The notes under the pieces: model-generated
Databases searched by the model: none
Told to the model about the DNA's origin: nothing
The model's input: only the letters and a program-made list of their open reading frames with translations
Part shown: one piece after another, positions 27,596 through 35,959 of the stretch
How the letters are laid out: each line of letters begins with the position of its first letter
How positions within the stretch are numbered: position 1 is the stretch's first letter
From: an uncultured Paracoccaceae bacterium
GTDB lineage: Bacteria; Pseudomonadota; Alphaproteobacteria; Rhodobacterales; Rhodobacteraceae
Assembly: GCA_947500055.1 (NCBI GenBank)
Contig: CANMQO010000006.1
Span: forward strand, 1-64,000
Length of the DNA stretch: 64,000 nucleotides
Reading direction: 5' to 3'
Position numbers and translations under genes: made by a program

Positions 27596-28476
27596 GCCAA
27601 CACATCCCGCCAGGAATGTCGCGGGGCAAAGCCCACCATCCGCTTCGCCTTGTCATTTGCATAAAATGTCTCATCGGCGCGCATCTCGCGGCGCATTTCA
27701 ATCCCCTTATAAAACTGATCGGCCACCTCGGCCGACGTCATTCCAACCGACATATCGTCATTGGACACATTGAAAACCTGATAGCCCAACCCATCCGCTT
27801 TCAGACAGCAATCCACCATATGACCCAGATCACGGGCATCGATATAGGCAAAGATATTGCGCCGACGCAGCCCCGGATCATTCATAAATGCGGGGAAAAG
27901 GGTGGCGTATTCATGCGGCTCAATCACATTATTGATCCGCAGCCCGTAAATATCGGCACCGGTGCGGGCCTGAAATGACTGCGCGGTGACCTCATTACAA
28001 AGCTTCGACATCGCATAGCTGTCATGGGGTACCGTCGGGTGATCCTCATCAACTGGCACATAGTCAGGCTTCCTTTCACCATCGGCAAAACAGATGCCAT
28101 ATGTGGTCTCGGAACTGGCAAAAATAATCTTGGGAATACCGAGCTTCACCGCCGCCTCAATCACGTTATAGGTGCTTTGCGTATTCTGATGAAAACACGC
28201 GCCATCCGTTCCGATCATCACACGGGGGACGGCGGCAAAATGAACAACTGCATCATAGCGCGGCACGCCGGTGGCCTCGTCCAATTCGTGAAAATCGGTG
28301 AACTGGGACATTGCACCGATGACCTGCCCCGCATCGCACAGATCAATCAGCAATTCTGAACAATCAAGGCCGGAGGGGACGCAGTCCAGGTTCACCACGC
28401 GATGACCTTGTTGCCGCAAATGGCGGATCGCCCATTTGCCGGCCTTGCCGCTGCCCCCCGTAAACAGAACCCGCAT
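27592..28476 (-). CDS. NAD-dependent epimerase/dehydratase (extended SDR)
   Basis: 294 residues. N-terminal FTGGSGKAGKWAIRHL dinucleotide fold, active-site Tyr and Lys in DSYAMSKLCNE, and sugar-epimerase-like AYIDARDLGHMV. ATG 28476 has AAGGAG six bases upstream. It is the first gene of a likely four-gene unit with the 2OG oxygenase, DCC protein and DUF4166 protein. Substrate may be a nucleotide sugar or uronate; not determined. Confidence 0.88.
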   Translation of the reverse strand: MRVLFTGGSGKAGKWAIRHLRQQGHRVVNLDCVPSGLDCSELLIDLCDAGQVIGAMSQFTDFHELDEATGVPRYDAVVHFAAVPRVMIGTDGACFHQNTQSTYNVIEAAVKLGIPKIIFASSETTYGICFADGERKPDYVPVDEDHPTVPHDSYAMSKLCNEVTAQSFQARTGADIYGLRINNVIEPHEYATLFPAFMNDPGLRRRNIFAYIDARDLGHMVDCCLKADGLGYQVFNVSNDDMSVGMTSAEVADQFYKGIEMRREMRADETFYANDKAKRMVGFAPRHSWRDVLA

Positions 28477-28554
28477 CACCCACTCCTTTTTGGAAACACT
28501 AGTCCGTTTTCCAAAGGGCAGGCAACGTTATGTCAGGATTCGCCCGAAACAAAC

Positions 28555-29094
28555 TCAAAAAAGCGTAATATCCGGAGTAACCGATCCCTTTGGTTTTGCT
28601 GGGTCCATCATGGGGGCAACTCCAGAAATCTGAAGCTGCTTTGCCGCACCGGTTGTCGGGTAAAATCTGACACGCCGCGCCTTGTTCCCGCCAAGGCTTT
28701 GCGACACACAAGGGATGCGTTCACGCTCCAAAAACTCCAGCGCAAATCTTGCATTTGCCCCCCCAATATCCTGGGCATGCTCTGTCATCCGCGCGCCACC
28801 GAAAAGCTTTGCCTGCAATTCCTGCCGCCTCCCTCCAGCCGCAAGAAGCTTGTTTATCAGCAGCTCCATCGCGTTCACACCGTATTTCAGGTCGTTGCTC
28901 TTAATGTCACCCTGATCGGCAAGAAGGAAATGGTTCATACCACCAACGCCCATCTGGGCATCAAACAGGCACACCGACACGCAGGAGCCCAAAACCGTCG
29001 CAAGAACCACGTCGGGATCGTCGGTCACAAAAAAATCTCCCTGAACAACGGTCACAATCCTTTCCGCACGACCATTTTTTGCGTGCAAATTCAT
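28555..29094 (-). CDS. cheD: Chemoreceptor glutamine deamidase CheD
   Basis: 179 residues. Catalytic Cys in TVLGSCVSVCLFD and His in VGGMNHFLL, plus KLFGGARM, are in the right order. CheD deamidates Gln on chemoreceptors to prepare methylation sites. ATG 29094 overlaps the cheB stop (ATGA). It is the last gene of the che operon. Confidence 0.93.
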   Translation of the reverse strand: MNLHAKNGRAERIVTVVQGDFFVTDDPDVVLATVLGSCVSVCLFDAQMGVGGMNHFLLADQGDIKSNDLKYGVNAMELLINKLLAAGGRRQELQAKLFGGARMTEHAQDIGGANARFALEFLERERIPCVSQSLGGNKARRVRFYPTTGAAKQLQISGVAPMMDPAKPKGSVTPDITLF

Positions 29095-30086
29095 GCGCGC
29101 GCCTTCTGTTCCACGGATCGGAGCAATGCCGATCCAATTTGATTGATTGGCAAAATCTCGTCGATCCCCCCAAGCTGGACCGCGACGCGCGGCATGCCAT
29201 GAACGATGCAAGTCTGCGCATCCTGGGCGATTGTATATGCGCCTGCTTTGCGCAGGGCCGTGATCCCTTTTGCGCCGTCACGTCCCATTCCGGTCAATAA
29301 TGCCGCCGTCACTTTGGGCGCCAGATGCAGGGCGGACTCAAAAAGCGTATCAACCGATGGACGATGCCCGCAAACCGGATCCGCAGGTGACAGCGCGATC
29401 CGTGGCTTCTTCGACGCATGCAATTGCAGATGCGCACCATCATCCGGCGCAAGATAGACATGCCCTTGTTGAACATATGCGCCATCAACCGCACCACGAA
29501 CAGTCGCAGCCGTTCCGTTATCAAGAAGCCTGATCAGGCTTTGGGCGAACCGCCCCCCGGTATGTTGCACGACCAATGTTGGCGGGCAATCTTTGGGAAA
29601 GCACTTCAGAACGTTGAGCAACGCATCAACCCCGCCCGTTGACGCGCCAATAAGAAGTAACTTTTGGCGGTCGTATTCCGCCAAAACGGGTTTCTGTAGA
29701 CCTGTGGAAAAATCGCGGTTGCGCAGCGCGGTTTTTTGGCTCCGTGCCCCGGCAATAGTACCTTCATCCAGTGCCTCCTCTGAAACAAAAACAATGTCCT
29801 GCTTTTCCCAAAGCGACCGCAAGGCGCGGGCGCGGGCGGGTGATCCGCCGACAATAATGCAGCAAATACCCAGAATACGGAGCAGCGAAGCAAGCAATTC
29901 AAATTCCGCGCAATCCGCCAAATCCAAGGAAAGAATGATGCAATCAGGCTTGTGATGTTCCGCAAAATCGTAGGTTTGAGACAGGTTGTGGGTGACTTGA
30001 TCGACCTGCATACCATGCATGGCCCTCAACCGTTTCACCATTCGGCTCGCCTCAACGAATGAACTATTTGCGACAAGTAAGCGCAT
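29091..30086 (-). CDS. cheB: Chemotaxis methylesterase CheB with degenerate receiver
   Basis: 331 residues. The C-terminal methylesterase is complete: GASTGG (Ser), VVQHTGG (His) and LTGMGRDGAKG (Asp). The N-terminal receiver domain is present (about 1-115), but the acidic pair is replaced by Ala6-Asn7 (LLVANSS) and the conserved Lys region reads VFVSEE. Only the acceptor-like Asp in LSLDL remains. Phosphorylation by CheA is therefore doubtful. ATG 30086. It removes methyl groups from receptors, opposing CheR. Confidence 0.93.
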   Translation of the reverse strand: MRLLVANSSFVEASRMVKRLRAMHGMQVDQVTHNLSQTYDFAEHHKPDCIILSLDLADCAEFELLASLLRILGICCIIVGGSPARARALRSLWEKQDIVFVSEEALDEGTIAGARSQKTALRNRDFSTGLQKPVLAEYDRQKLLLIGASTGGVDALLNVLKCFPKDCPPTLVVQHTGGRFAQSLIRLLDNGTAATVRGAVDGAYVQQGHVYLAPDDGAHLQLHASKKPRIALSPADPVCGHRPSVDTLFESALHLAPKVTAALLTGMGRDGAKGITALRKAGAYTIAQDAQTCIVHGMPRVAVQLGGIDEILPINQIGSALLRSVEQKARA

Positions 30087-30367
30087 CGTTATCTTTCTCT
30101 TTGACAGGCGCCCATCGGAGTACCGATCATTATCTTGGGCGTTTTCAGCCCTATTCCCTAACGGTCAGTGAGGCGCCTTACCGGCGTCAGGCAATGGAAA
30201 CCGAAAACCACTTGCCCGATTGATTGAAAGGCAAGATCACATTCCAGGGCCATTCCCTGATAACTCCCGCAGATTGAGCGGCCCTGATCCCCATGCCTGC
30301 GACTGACTGCCACCATCTGCAGTTTCGCAACACAGGGCATCATTTTGGATCCGGAACCGTTGGACAC
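30087..30367. other. Spacer between cheY and cheB, possible small ORF on minus strand
   Basis: A 281-base gap inside the che operon. A minus-strand frame of 69 residues (30158-30367, GTG start) fills most of it. The product is Cys- and Gly-containing, matches no che protein I know, and no clear ribosome-binding site or homology supports it. It may hold an internal promoter for cheB-cheD or be remnant sequence. Confidence 0.3.
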
Positions 30368-30754
30368 TCATAGCCGACCAACGACGCTTTCAATGCATTG
30401 TTTCATGCTTTCCGTTGAAAACGGCTTCTTGATAAGGTTGTTCAGCCCAAGGGCCTTGCCTTTTGAGATGAGGTCAGGTGTTGGGCTTCCCGTCACCAGA
30501 ATAAAGCCAATCCGCGCGGTCGACCGGTTCTGGCGCAGTGCCTTGAGCAACTCCAGACCATCCATGCCCGGCATGTTGTAATCCGACAAAACCAGGTGAA
30601 CCGGGTCCGCGATCAGCTTCGAATAGGCCAAGCGACCATCGTTCTCCGCTTGATTTTTCCAAATACCCATTTCCTCAATCGCCTGAATGAGCAGGCCGCG
30701 ACTGACGCCCATGTCATCGACGACCATCACGCGCAAAGAATCCTTAAGGCTCAT
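30368..30754 (-). CDS. cheY: CheY-like response regulator (second copy in operon)
   Basis: 128 residues, single receiver domain. Acidic pair in VMVVDDMGVSR, phospho-acceptor Asp in LVLSDYNMPGMDG, Thr in ILVTGSP and Lys in NLIKKPFSTE are all present. ATG 30754. It lies between cheR and cheB. It may bind the flagellar switch or act as a phosphate sink for the other CheY. Confidence 0.92.
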   Translation of the reverse strand: MSLKDSLRVMVVDDMGVSRGLLIQAIEEMGIWKNQAENDGRLAYSKLIADPVHLVLSDYNMPGMDGLELLKALRQNRSTARIGFILVTGSPTPDLISKGKALGLNNLIKKPFSTESMKQCIESVVGRL

Positions 30755-30791
30755 CTACAACTTCCTTTTCATCTGCAATGCCCCGGCTCGC

Positions 30792-31661
30792 TCAACTTGT
30801 TCTTTGGTAGGCCGTCACGCCAATACTGCGAAAACGGCTTGCTGCTTCCCCGGACAGCCGTTCGGAGTGGCCAATCATGAGAAACCCATCGGAGGTAAGC
30901 GCTCCGGCAAAGCGTGACCACAAGCGGGCCTGGGTCGCCTTGTCAAAATAGATTGCGGCGTTTCGGCACATGATCACATCAAAGGGGCGACGCATCGGCC
31001 AGGCGTCCACCAGATTCAGCGTCGCGAATGTGACCAGGGCGCGGGTTTTCCCACGAATTGAAAACATGTTTTCATCAGTCTCGTTCGCATCAATCATGTT
31101 CCCGCGTGAGGTCAACTCAATCGCGCCCAACTGGTCCATGGGGTAACGACCGGCTTTTGCCGTTTCCAGAACAACCGGATCGATATCTGTCGCCAGAATC
31201 TTTACATCCAACCGATGGGCATCGGGGCAAACATCAAGAACCGTTGCAGCCATGCAGTAGGCTTCTTGACCGGCAGAACAGGCGGCCGACCAGATCCGTA
31301 TACTGGCACCCTCTTTCGCCCTTGCCATTATCGGTGGCAATATCTCTTCCCTGAGCTGGTCAAAGTGATGTTTCTCGCGAAAAAAATGGGTGACGTTGGT
31401 TGTCAGGGCCGACAGAAGATGCGGAAGTTCCTCCCGCCCCGCAGGCGCTTGCAGCAGGTCACAATACTGACGAAAACTCTCCAGGTGCAAAGCACGCAGC
31501 CGTCGCGCCAACCTCGAATAGACCAATGACTTCTTTGATGCCTGCAGAAACAGGCCGAACTCCCGATTTGCCAGGGTGGCAATCACCTGAAAATCCGTAT
31601 CCGTGAAAGTATACTCACCTGCACGAAAGCCGGACTCTGCATGGTTCAGAACGACATTCAT
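30792..31661 (-). CDS. cheR: Chemotaxis protein methyltransferase CheR
   Basis: 289 residues. An N-terminal helical domain (LSRLARRLRALHLESFRQYC), then TTNVTHFFREKHHF, the SAM-binding IWSAACSAGQEAYCMAA, DVIMCRNAAIYFDK and FLMIGHSERLSGEA. It methylates receptor glutamates. The G loop reads CSAGQEAY rather than the common CSTGEEPY. ATG 31661 overlaps the cheW stop. Confidence 0.94.
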   Translation of the reverse strand: MNVVLNHAESGFRAGEYTFTDTDFQVIATLANREFGLFLQASKKSLVYSRLARRLRALHLESFRQYCDLLQAPAGREELPHLLSALTTNVTHFFREKHHFDQLREEILPPIMARAKEGASIRIWSAACSAGQEAYCMAATVLDVCPDAHRLDVKILATDIDPVVLETAKAGRYPMDQLGAIELTSRGNMIDANETDENMFSIRGKTRALVTFATLNLVDAWPMRRPFDVIMCRNAAIYFDKATQARLWSRFAGALTSDGFLMIGHSERLSGEAASRFRSIGVTAYQRTS

Positions 31662-32125
31662 GCGGCGACCTGATCCTTCTTGGGAGACAAAGTGGACAGG
31701 TTGATGATCTTTGTCATCTCCTCGCCCAATGTGATGATACCCAATATCGAGCGTGTGGTTTCATCCTCCGGACCGCGTGGTGTTTCGCGCACCATGTCCT
31801 GACTGACACCAATGATTTCGGAAACCGACTCCACCAGCAGTCCGACAATCGCATCATGAATTGCAACAATAATAATGACATGCCGTTCGGTCGGCTCAAT
31901 CTTCTCGAACCCCAGCTTGGCGGCAAGATCGATGATCGGAATAACAGCACCGCGCAAATTGATGACCCCCAAAACATAGGGTGGCGAATGCGGTAGCATG
32001 GTGATGGGCGACCAGCGGCGGATTTCCCGGATCTGCGTGATCTCAATGCAGAAATTCTGTCCACCAGTCACGAGTGTGACAAATTCCAGGTTTTTCGCCA
32101 ACTTGGCATCAGCTTGCTCCGACAT
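31658..32125 (-). CDS. cheW: Chemotaxis coupling protein CheW
   Basis: 155 residues, single CheW SH3-like domain: EFVTLVTGGQNFCIEITQIREI, LGVINLRGAVIPIIDLAAKLG and GLLVESVSEIIGVS. It couples receptors to CheA. ATG 32125 overlaps the cheA end by 17 bases. Confidence 0.94.
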   Translation of the reverse strand: MSEQADAKLAKNLEFVTLVTGGQNFCIEITQIREIRRWSPITMLPHSPPYVLGVINLRGAVIPIIDLAAKLGFEKIEPTERHVIIIVAIHDAIVGLLVESVSEIIGVSQDMVRETPRGPEDETTRSILGIITLGEEMTKIINLSTLSPKKDQVAA

Positions 32126-34178
32126 GTGCAACCTCTCGATCTGGTGTTGTGAATTGAGGGGTAATTGCCGGTGTGGACGTCACCGCATCAGGATCAATGA
32201 TCAGCGCGATTTTTCCGTCGCCCAGAATTGTCGCGCCCGAAACCCCAACAATCTCGCCGTAATTCCCGGACATGCTCTTCACCACAACCTGGCGCTGGTC
32301 AAAGATTTCGTCCACGGCCAACGCGCATTGTGGGATCGCCTCGGTTTGGATCAACAGCAATACGCGATCCGTCATTTCCTTAACGCTCGGGTGATGTCCA
32401 AGCCGTTCTGCCAGATCAATGATCGGGATGTGTTCGCCGCGGATGCGAATAACTTCGCTGTTCAACCCCAGCTTCGAAATATCCCCCGCGACCGGACGTA
32501 TCGTTTCCAGAATGCTGGAAATGGGGACAACCATGGTTTGGCCACCGACGGTAATAATCATGCCATCCATGACGGCCAATGTGAGCGGTAATGTGATCGA
32601 GAATGTCGTTCCATGACCGGGATTGGTTGTAATTGCGATACGACCGCCAAGGGCCGTTATTGCAGTTTTGACAACATCCATGCCAACGCCGCGCCCGGAA
32701 AGATTCGTAATTTCGGTGGCCGTCGAAAACCCGGGCGCAAAAAGCAGGTGGTCAATTTCCTGATCGCTTAACACCGCGTCGGGCGCGATCAACCCCTTCT
32801 CAATCGCGATAGTCCGAATGTCTGACCTGTTCAGCCCGGCACCATCATCTGCAATTTCAATGACGATACTGCCGGACCTTTGACTTGCGGACAGGCGCAA
32901 TTTCCCCTGTTTTTCCTTTTTGGCCGCGACCCGGTCCGCTGGTTTTTCGATCCCATGATCAATTGCATTTCGGATCATATGTGTCAGCGGATCTGCCAGT
33001 CGTTCGACAACCGTCTTGTCAACCTCGGTCGCCTCGCCCGTCATGATGAGATCAACATCCTTGCCTGTCGCGTCCGCAGCCTCTCGCGCGATGCGCATCA
33101 TCCGCTGAAACAAGGGCTTCACCGGTTGCGCGCGGATGGCCATGACACCTTCCTGAATTTCGCGGGCCAGAAACTTGTAGTCGTCAAGATCCGCAAACAG
33201 TTCTGCCGTGTTGGGCAGTTCGGCCTCTTGCAGCCTTTGCGAGATAACCGATTGGTTAATGATTAACTCACCCACAGCATTGATCAGGCGATCGACCCGC
33301 TCGGGGTCCACCCGAAGTGTTGTTGCTGGTTTCTTGGCAGGCCGCTTGATGCCTTCAGCGGGCGCCAGCGCCATCGCGGGCAACGCTTGCGAAGTGGCCA
33401 CGCCAACATCCGGCGGCACCATTGCATCTTGTTCACTAGCGTCCAAGGCGGTGATCTTGAGCGCGCAAATATCATCCATGAACTGGAAGACATCCCGAAT
33501 TGGCAAATCCGTCGTCAGTCCAACGATGTCGATCTGCCAGGTCAGGTACCCCCGAGACCATTCAAAATCTGCGAACGCAACAGGCAGGTATTGCGCGTCG
33601 ACCTCCACCGTTGCTTCGCCAAGTTCCATCAGTGCTGCAATGATCAAAGTGGGATCATGGCCCAACGCATAGAATTCCGAACTGGGTTGAAATGAAACGC
33701 GGTATCCGGCGGCTTCGCTTTCCTGCATGCCGATATCAAGTGCAACGGCCTCAAACGAAAACGCTTCCTCAACAGCCTGTTGACCTTCCCCATAGGGGCC
33801 AAGAAAACTTTGCAATTCGGCAAGGATAGGATCAACCACTGCACGATTGGCTGGCGTTTCATCACGGGCATCGTCCACCAGATCGGCAAGGATATCCCCG
33901 GCCCGCTGCAAAACCCGCAGCAGTTTTTCGTCGACTTCCAGCCTGTCCGACCGAACCGCATCCAGAACCGTCTCGAATTTATGGGCAAAACCAACCAATT
34001 CATCCAACGCAAAGGCACCCGCCGCACCTTTGATAGAGTGCACTGCACGGAAAACGGCATTCATCGTTTCGTCGTCTGCGCTGCCTTCCCGCATCTCGGC
34101 AAGACCTTCCGTCAGCGCGACGATCAGGTCTTCACACTCTTCGAAGAAGGCTTCGAGAATGGATAGGTCATGCGCCAT
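32109..34178 (-). CDS. cheA: Chemotaxis histidine kinase CheA
   Basis: 689 residues. An Hpt domain with phosphorylated His in AVHSIKGAAGAF (near 47), an intermediate domain with FQPSSEFYALGHDP to FQFMDDICAL, a dimerisation helix pair with INAVGELIINQSVISQRLQE, an ATPase with N box MIRNAIDHGIE, DDGAGL and GRGVGMDVVK, and a CheW-like C-terminal domain from about 540. All kinase motifs are intact. ATG 34178. Confidence 0.95.
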   Translation of the reverse strand: MAHDLSILEAFFEECEDLIVALTEGLAEMREGSADDETMNAVFRAVHSIKGAAGAFALDELVGFAHKFETVLDAVRSDRLEVDEKLLRVLQRAGDILADLVDDARDETPANRAVVDPILAELQSFLGPYGEGQQAVEEAFSFEAVALDIGMQESEAAGYRVSFQPSSEFYALGHDPTLIIAALMELGEATVEVDAQYLPVAFADFEWSRGYLTWQIDIVGLTTDLPIRDVFQFMDDICALKITALDASEQDAMVPPDVGVATSQALPAMALAPAEGIKRPAKKPATTLRVDPERVDRLINAVGELIINQSVISQRLQEAELPNTAELFADLDDYKFLAREIQEGVMAIRAQPVKPLFQRMMRIAREAADATGKDVDLIMTGEATEVDKTVVERLADPLTHMIRNAIDHGIEKPADRVAAKKEKQGKLRLSASQRSGSIVIEIADDGAGLNRSDIRTIAIEKGLIAPDAVLSDQEIDHLLFAPGFSTATEITNLSGRGVGMDVVKTAITALGGRIAITTNPGHGTTFSITLPLTLAVMDGMIITVGGQTMVVPISSILETIRPVAGDISKLGLNSEVIRIRGEHIPIIDLAERLGHHPSVKEMTDRVLLLIQTEAIPQCALAVDEIFDQRQVVVKSMSGNYGEIVGVSGATILGDGKIALIIDPDAVTSTPAITPQFTTPDREVAHVGAS

Positions 34179-34180
34179 GA

Positions 34181-34546
34181 CTACGCCCCGGTCAGTCGGC
34201 GAATGACCGAAATCAACGATTCATCTTCGAAGGGCTTGACGATCCACCCGGTTGCACCGGCATTCCGGGCCCGTTCTTTTAACGCCGGTCCGCTTTCTGT
34301 TGTCAGCACCAGTACCGGAACGCCCCGGTTGGTGTCGCTGGCGCGGATGTCCGCAATTACGCCAAAACCATCTTTGTTCGGCATATTTACATCTGTAATC
34401 ACCAGATCTGCGTGCTGTTCCCGGAACTTGTTCACACCATCGATGCCATCAATGGCCGTTGTCACCTCAAATCCGGCGCCCTCAAGCGTTGCGGTCAGCA
34501 GGCTGCGGATTGTGCGGGAATCGTCAATTGCAAGAATATGGGTCAT
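34181..34546 (-). CDS. cheY: CheY response regulator (first copy in operon)
   Basis: 121 residues. Receiver motifs complete: ILAIDDSRTIR, LVITDVNMPNKDG, VLVLTTES and GWIVKPFEDE. ATG 34546 overlaps the STAS gene stop (ATGA) and the stop lies two bases from the cheA ATG. Likely the main CheA phosphate acceptor. Confidence 0.94.
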   Translation of the reverse strand: MTHILAIDDSRTIRSLLTATLEGAGFEVTTAIDGIDGVNKFREQHADLVITDVNMPNKDGFGVIADIRASDTNRGVPVLVLTTESGPALKERARNAGATGWIVKPFEDESLISVIRRLTGA

Positions 34547-34830
34547 GCGCGAGCCCCTTCCTGGAAAAGAAATACATCCAAACCCAAGGTTCTCAGGCTT
34601 TGCATACATCCTTCACTGGCGTCGCTAAGTGCAAATTTCACGCCGTCTGCCGACCATCTCCTGACGGCAAAGAACACCAACTGAGCCGACAGACCCGTCA
34701 TTCGCGTGACCGAGGCACAATTCAACGTCACCGCCTGCCCCCGCGACTCCTGAAAAAAATTGTGCAGCGCCTCACAATCCTCGAGCTTCATCACCGGCGG
34801 CAATTCAAAAATCGCACAATCTGCAGTCAT
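34543..34830 (-). CDS. STAS-domain protein leading the che operon
   Basis: 95 residues with the STAS fold pattern: FELPPVMKLEDCEALHNFF, TLNCASVTRMTGLSAQLVFFA and WSADGVKFALSDASEGC. The usual DxSxxDS phospho-site reads CASVTRMTGL, with the acidic residue missing but Ser and Thr present. Such proteins head che operons in several Rhodobacterales; their partner is not known. ATG 34830. Confidence 0.85.
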   Translation of the reverse strand: MTADCAIFELPPVMKLEDCEALHNFFQESRGQAVTLNCASVTRMTGLSAQLVFFAVRRWSADGVKFALSDASEGCMQSLRTLGLDVFLFQEGARA

Positions 34831-34902
34831 TTCTGGGCGTTCCGTCCGTTAGCCCGGCCCCAACGACCGGAGTGTGTGCGGTGGCTTATGCCGGACGGCA
34901 CA

Positions 34903-34918
34903 TTAATTTCACGTAAAC
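34903..34918. promoter_or_regulatory. CtrA-like box upstream of the che operon
   Basis: TTAA-TTTCACG-TAAAC lies 73 bases before the STAS start and departs by one base from the CtrA consensus TTAA-N7-TTAAC. CtrA controls motility genes in many Rhodobacterales. This is pattern matching only. Confidence 0.45.
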
Positions 34919-35064
34919 TTAGGGCGCAAAACACGACCGCGACGCGCGTTTTGCACACCAGATCTCAAGAACCCATGTTTGATCAGAACAATTGGCGCGC
35001 TGGCGCGCCGCATGCTGCGCCGTCCAGCAAATTCATGCGATAAATCACTGAAAGTAAACAGATA

Positions 35065-35937
35065 TCAGCCGATGTCCTGCAGGCGTCTTAGCAGCGATGA
35101 AGTATCCCACCGCCCACCACCCAATTTCTGGACGTCCTTGTAGAACTGATCGACCAAGGCCGTGACTGGTAGGCTTGCCCCGTTTTCATCAGCCGTCCGC
35201 AGGCAAATACCAAGATCCTTGCGCATCCAGTCAACAGCGAAACCATGATCAAAATGATCGTCCAGCATGGTCTCATAACGGTTGGACATCTGCCAGCTTC
35301 CAGCCGCACCTTGGCTGATCACCTCAACCACGGCCCGGCCATCCAGACCGGCTTTCTGGGCAAAGTGCAGCGCCTCTGAAAGGCCCTGAACCAGACCCGC
35401 AATTGCGATCTGATTGCACATCTTGGTCATTTGGCCCGCGCCGCTGTCACCGATGCGACGACAGATCCGGGCATAAGCCGCAATAACCGGCTCTGCCGCG
35501 TCGTAGCTGTCTTGCGTGCCACCGCACATGACGGATAGCACACCGTTTTCGGCACCGGCCTGACCACCCGACACCGGGGCATCAACAAAGGAAATGCCCG
35601 CATCCGCCGCGACCTGGAACAGTTCGCGCGTGACAGCTGCCGAAACGGTCGTGTGATCGACAAAGATCGTATCAGCACCCATCCCGGCAAAAGCGCCATC
35701 ATCACCAAGACAGACCGAACGCAAATCATCGTCATTGCCAACACAGGCAAAAACGATTGCTGCGTCTGCGGCGGCCTCTGCCGGTGTTGGGGCAGCCTGA
35801 CCGCCATATTGGGCGACCCACTTTTCTGCTTTACCCTTTGAACGGTTATAGACGGTCACATCGTGACCTGCCGCCTGCAGGTGCCCGGCCATGGGATAGC
35901 CCATAACGCCAAGTCCCAGAAACGCCATTTTTGCCAT
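35065..35937 (-). CDS. Beta-hydroxyacid dehydrogenase (3-hydroxyisobutyrate dehydrogenase family)
   Basis: 290 residues. Nucleotide motif FLGLGVMGYPMAGHL, substrate-binding DAPVSGGQAGAENG, catalytic Lys in GQMTKMCNQIA and DLGICLRTADENG near the end. Substrates of the family include 3-hydroxyisobutyrate, tartronate semialdehyde and glyoxylate; which is used here is not clear. ATG 35937 has AGGGATAGCAGC upstream. It follows the acyl-CoA synthetase gene on the same strand, 22 bases away. Confidence 0.88.
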   Translation of the reverse strand: MAKMAFLGLGVMGYPMAGHLQAAGHDVTVYNRSKGKAEKWVAQYGGQAAPTPAEAAADAAIVFACVGNDDDLRSVCLGDDGAFAGMGADTIFVDHTTVSAAVTRELFQVAADAGISFVDAPVSGGQAGAENGVLSVMCGGTQDSYDAAEPVIAAYARICRRIGDSGAGQMTKMCNQIAIAGLVQGLSEALHFAQKAGLDGRAVVEVISQGAAGSWQMSNRYETMLDDHFDHGFAVDWMRKDLGICLRTADENGASLPVTALVDQFYKDVQKLGGGRWDTSSLLRRLQDIG

Positions 35938-35959
35938 GCTGCTATCCCTTATCGATGGT

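Noticed and set aside
34889-35043. Short plus-strand ORF after the che operon promoter
   Set aside because: No ribosome-binding site, no motif, and it overlaps the likely che promoter on the other strand.
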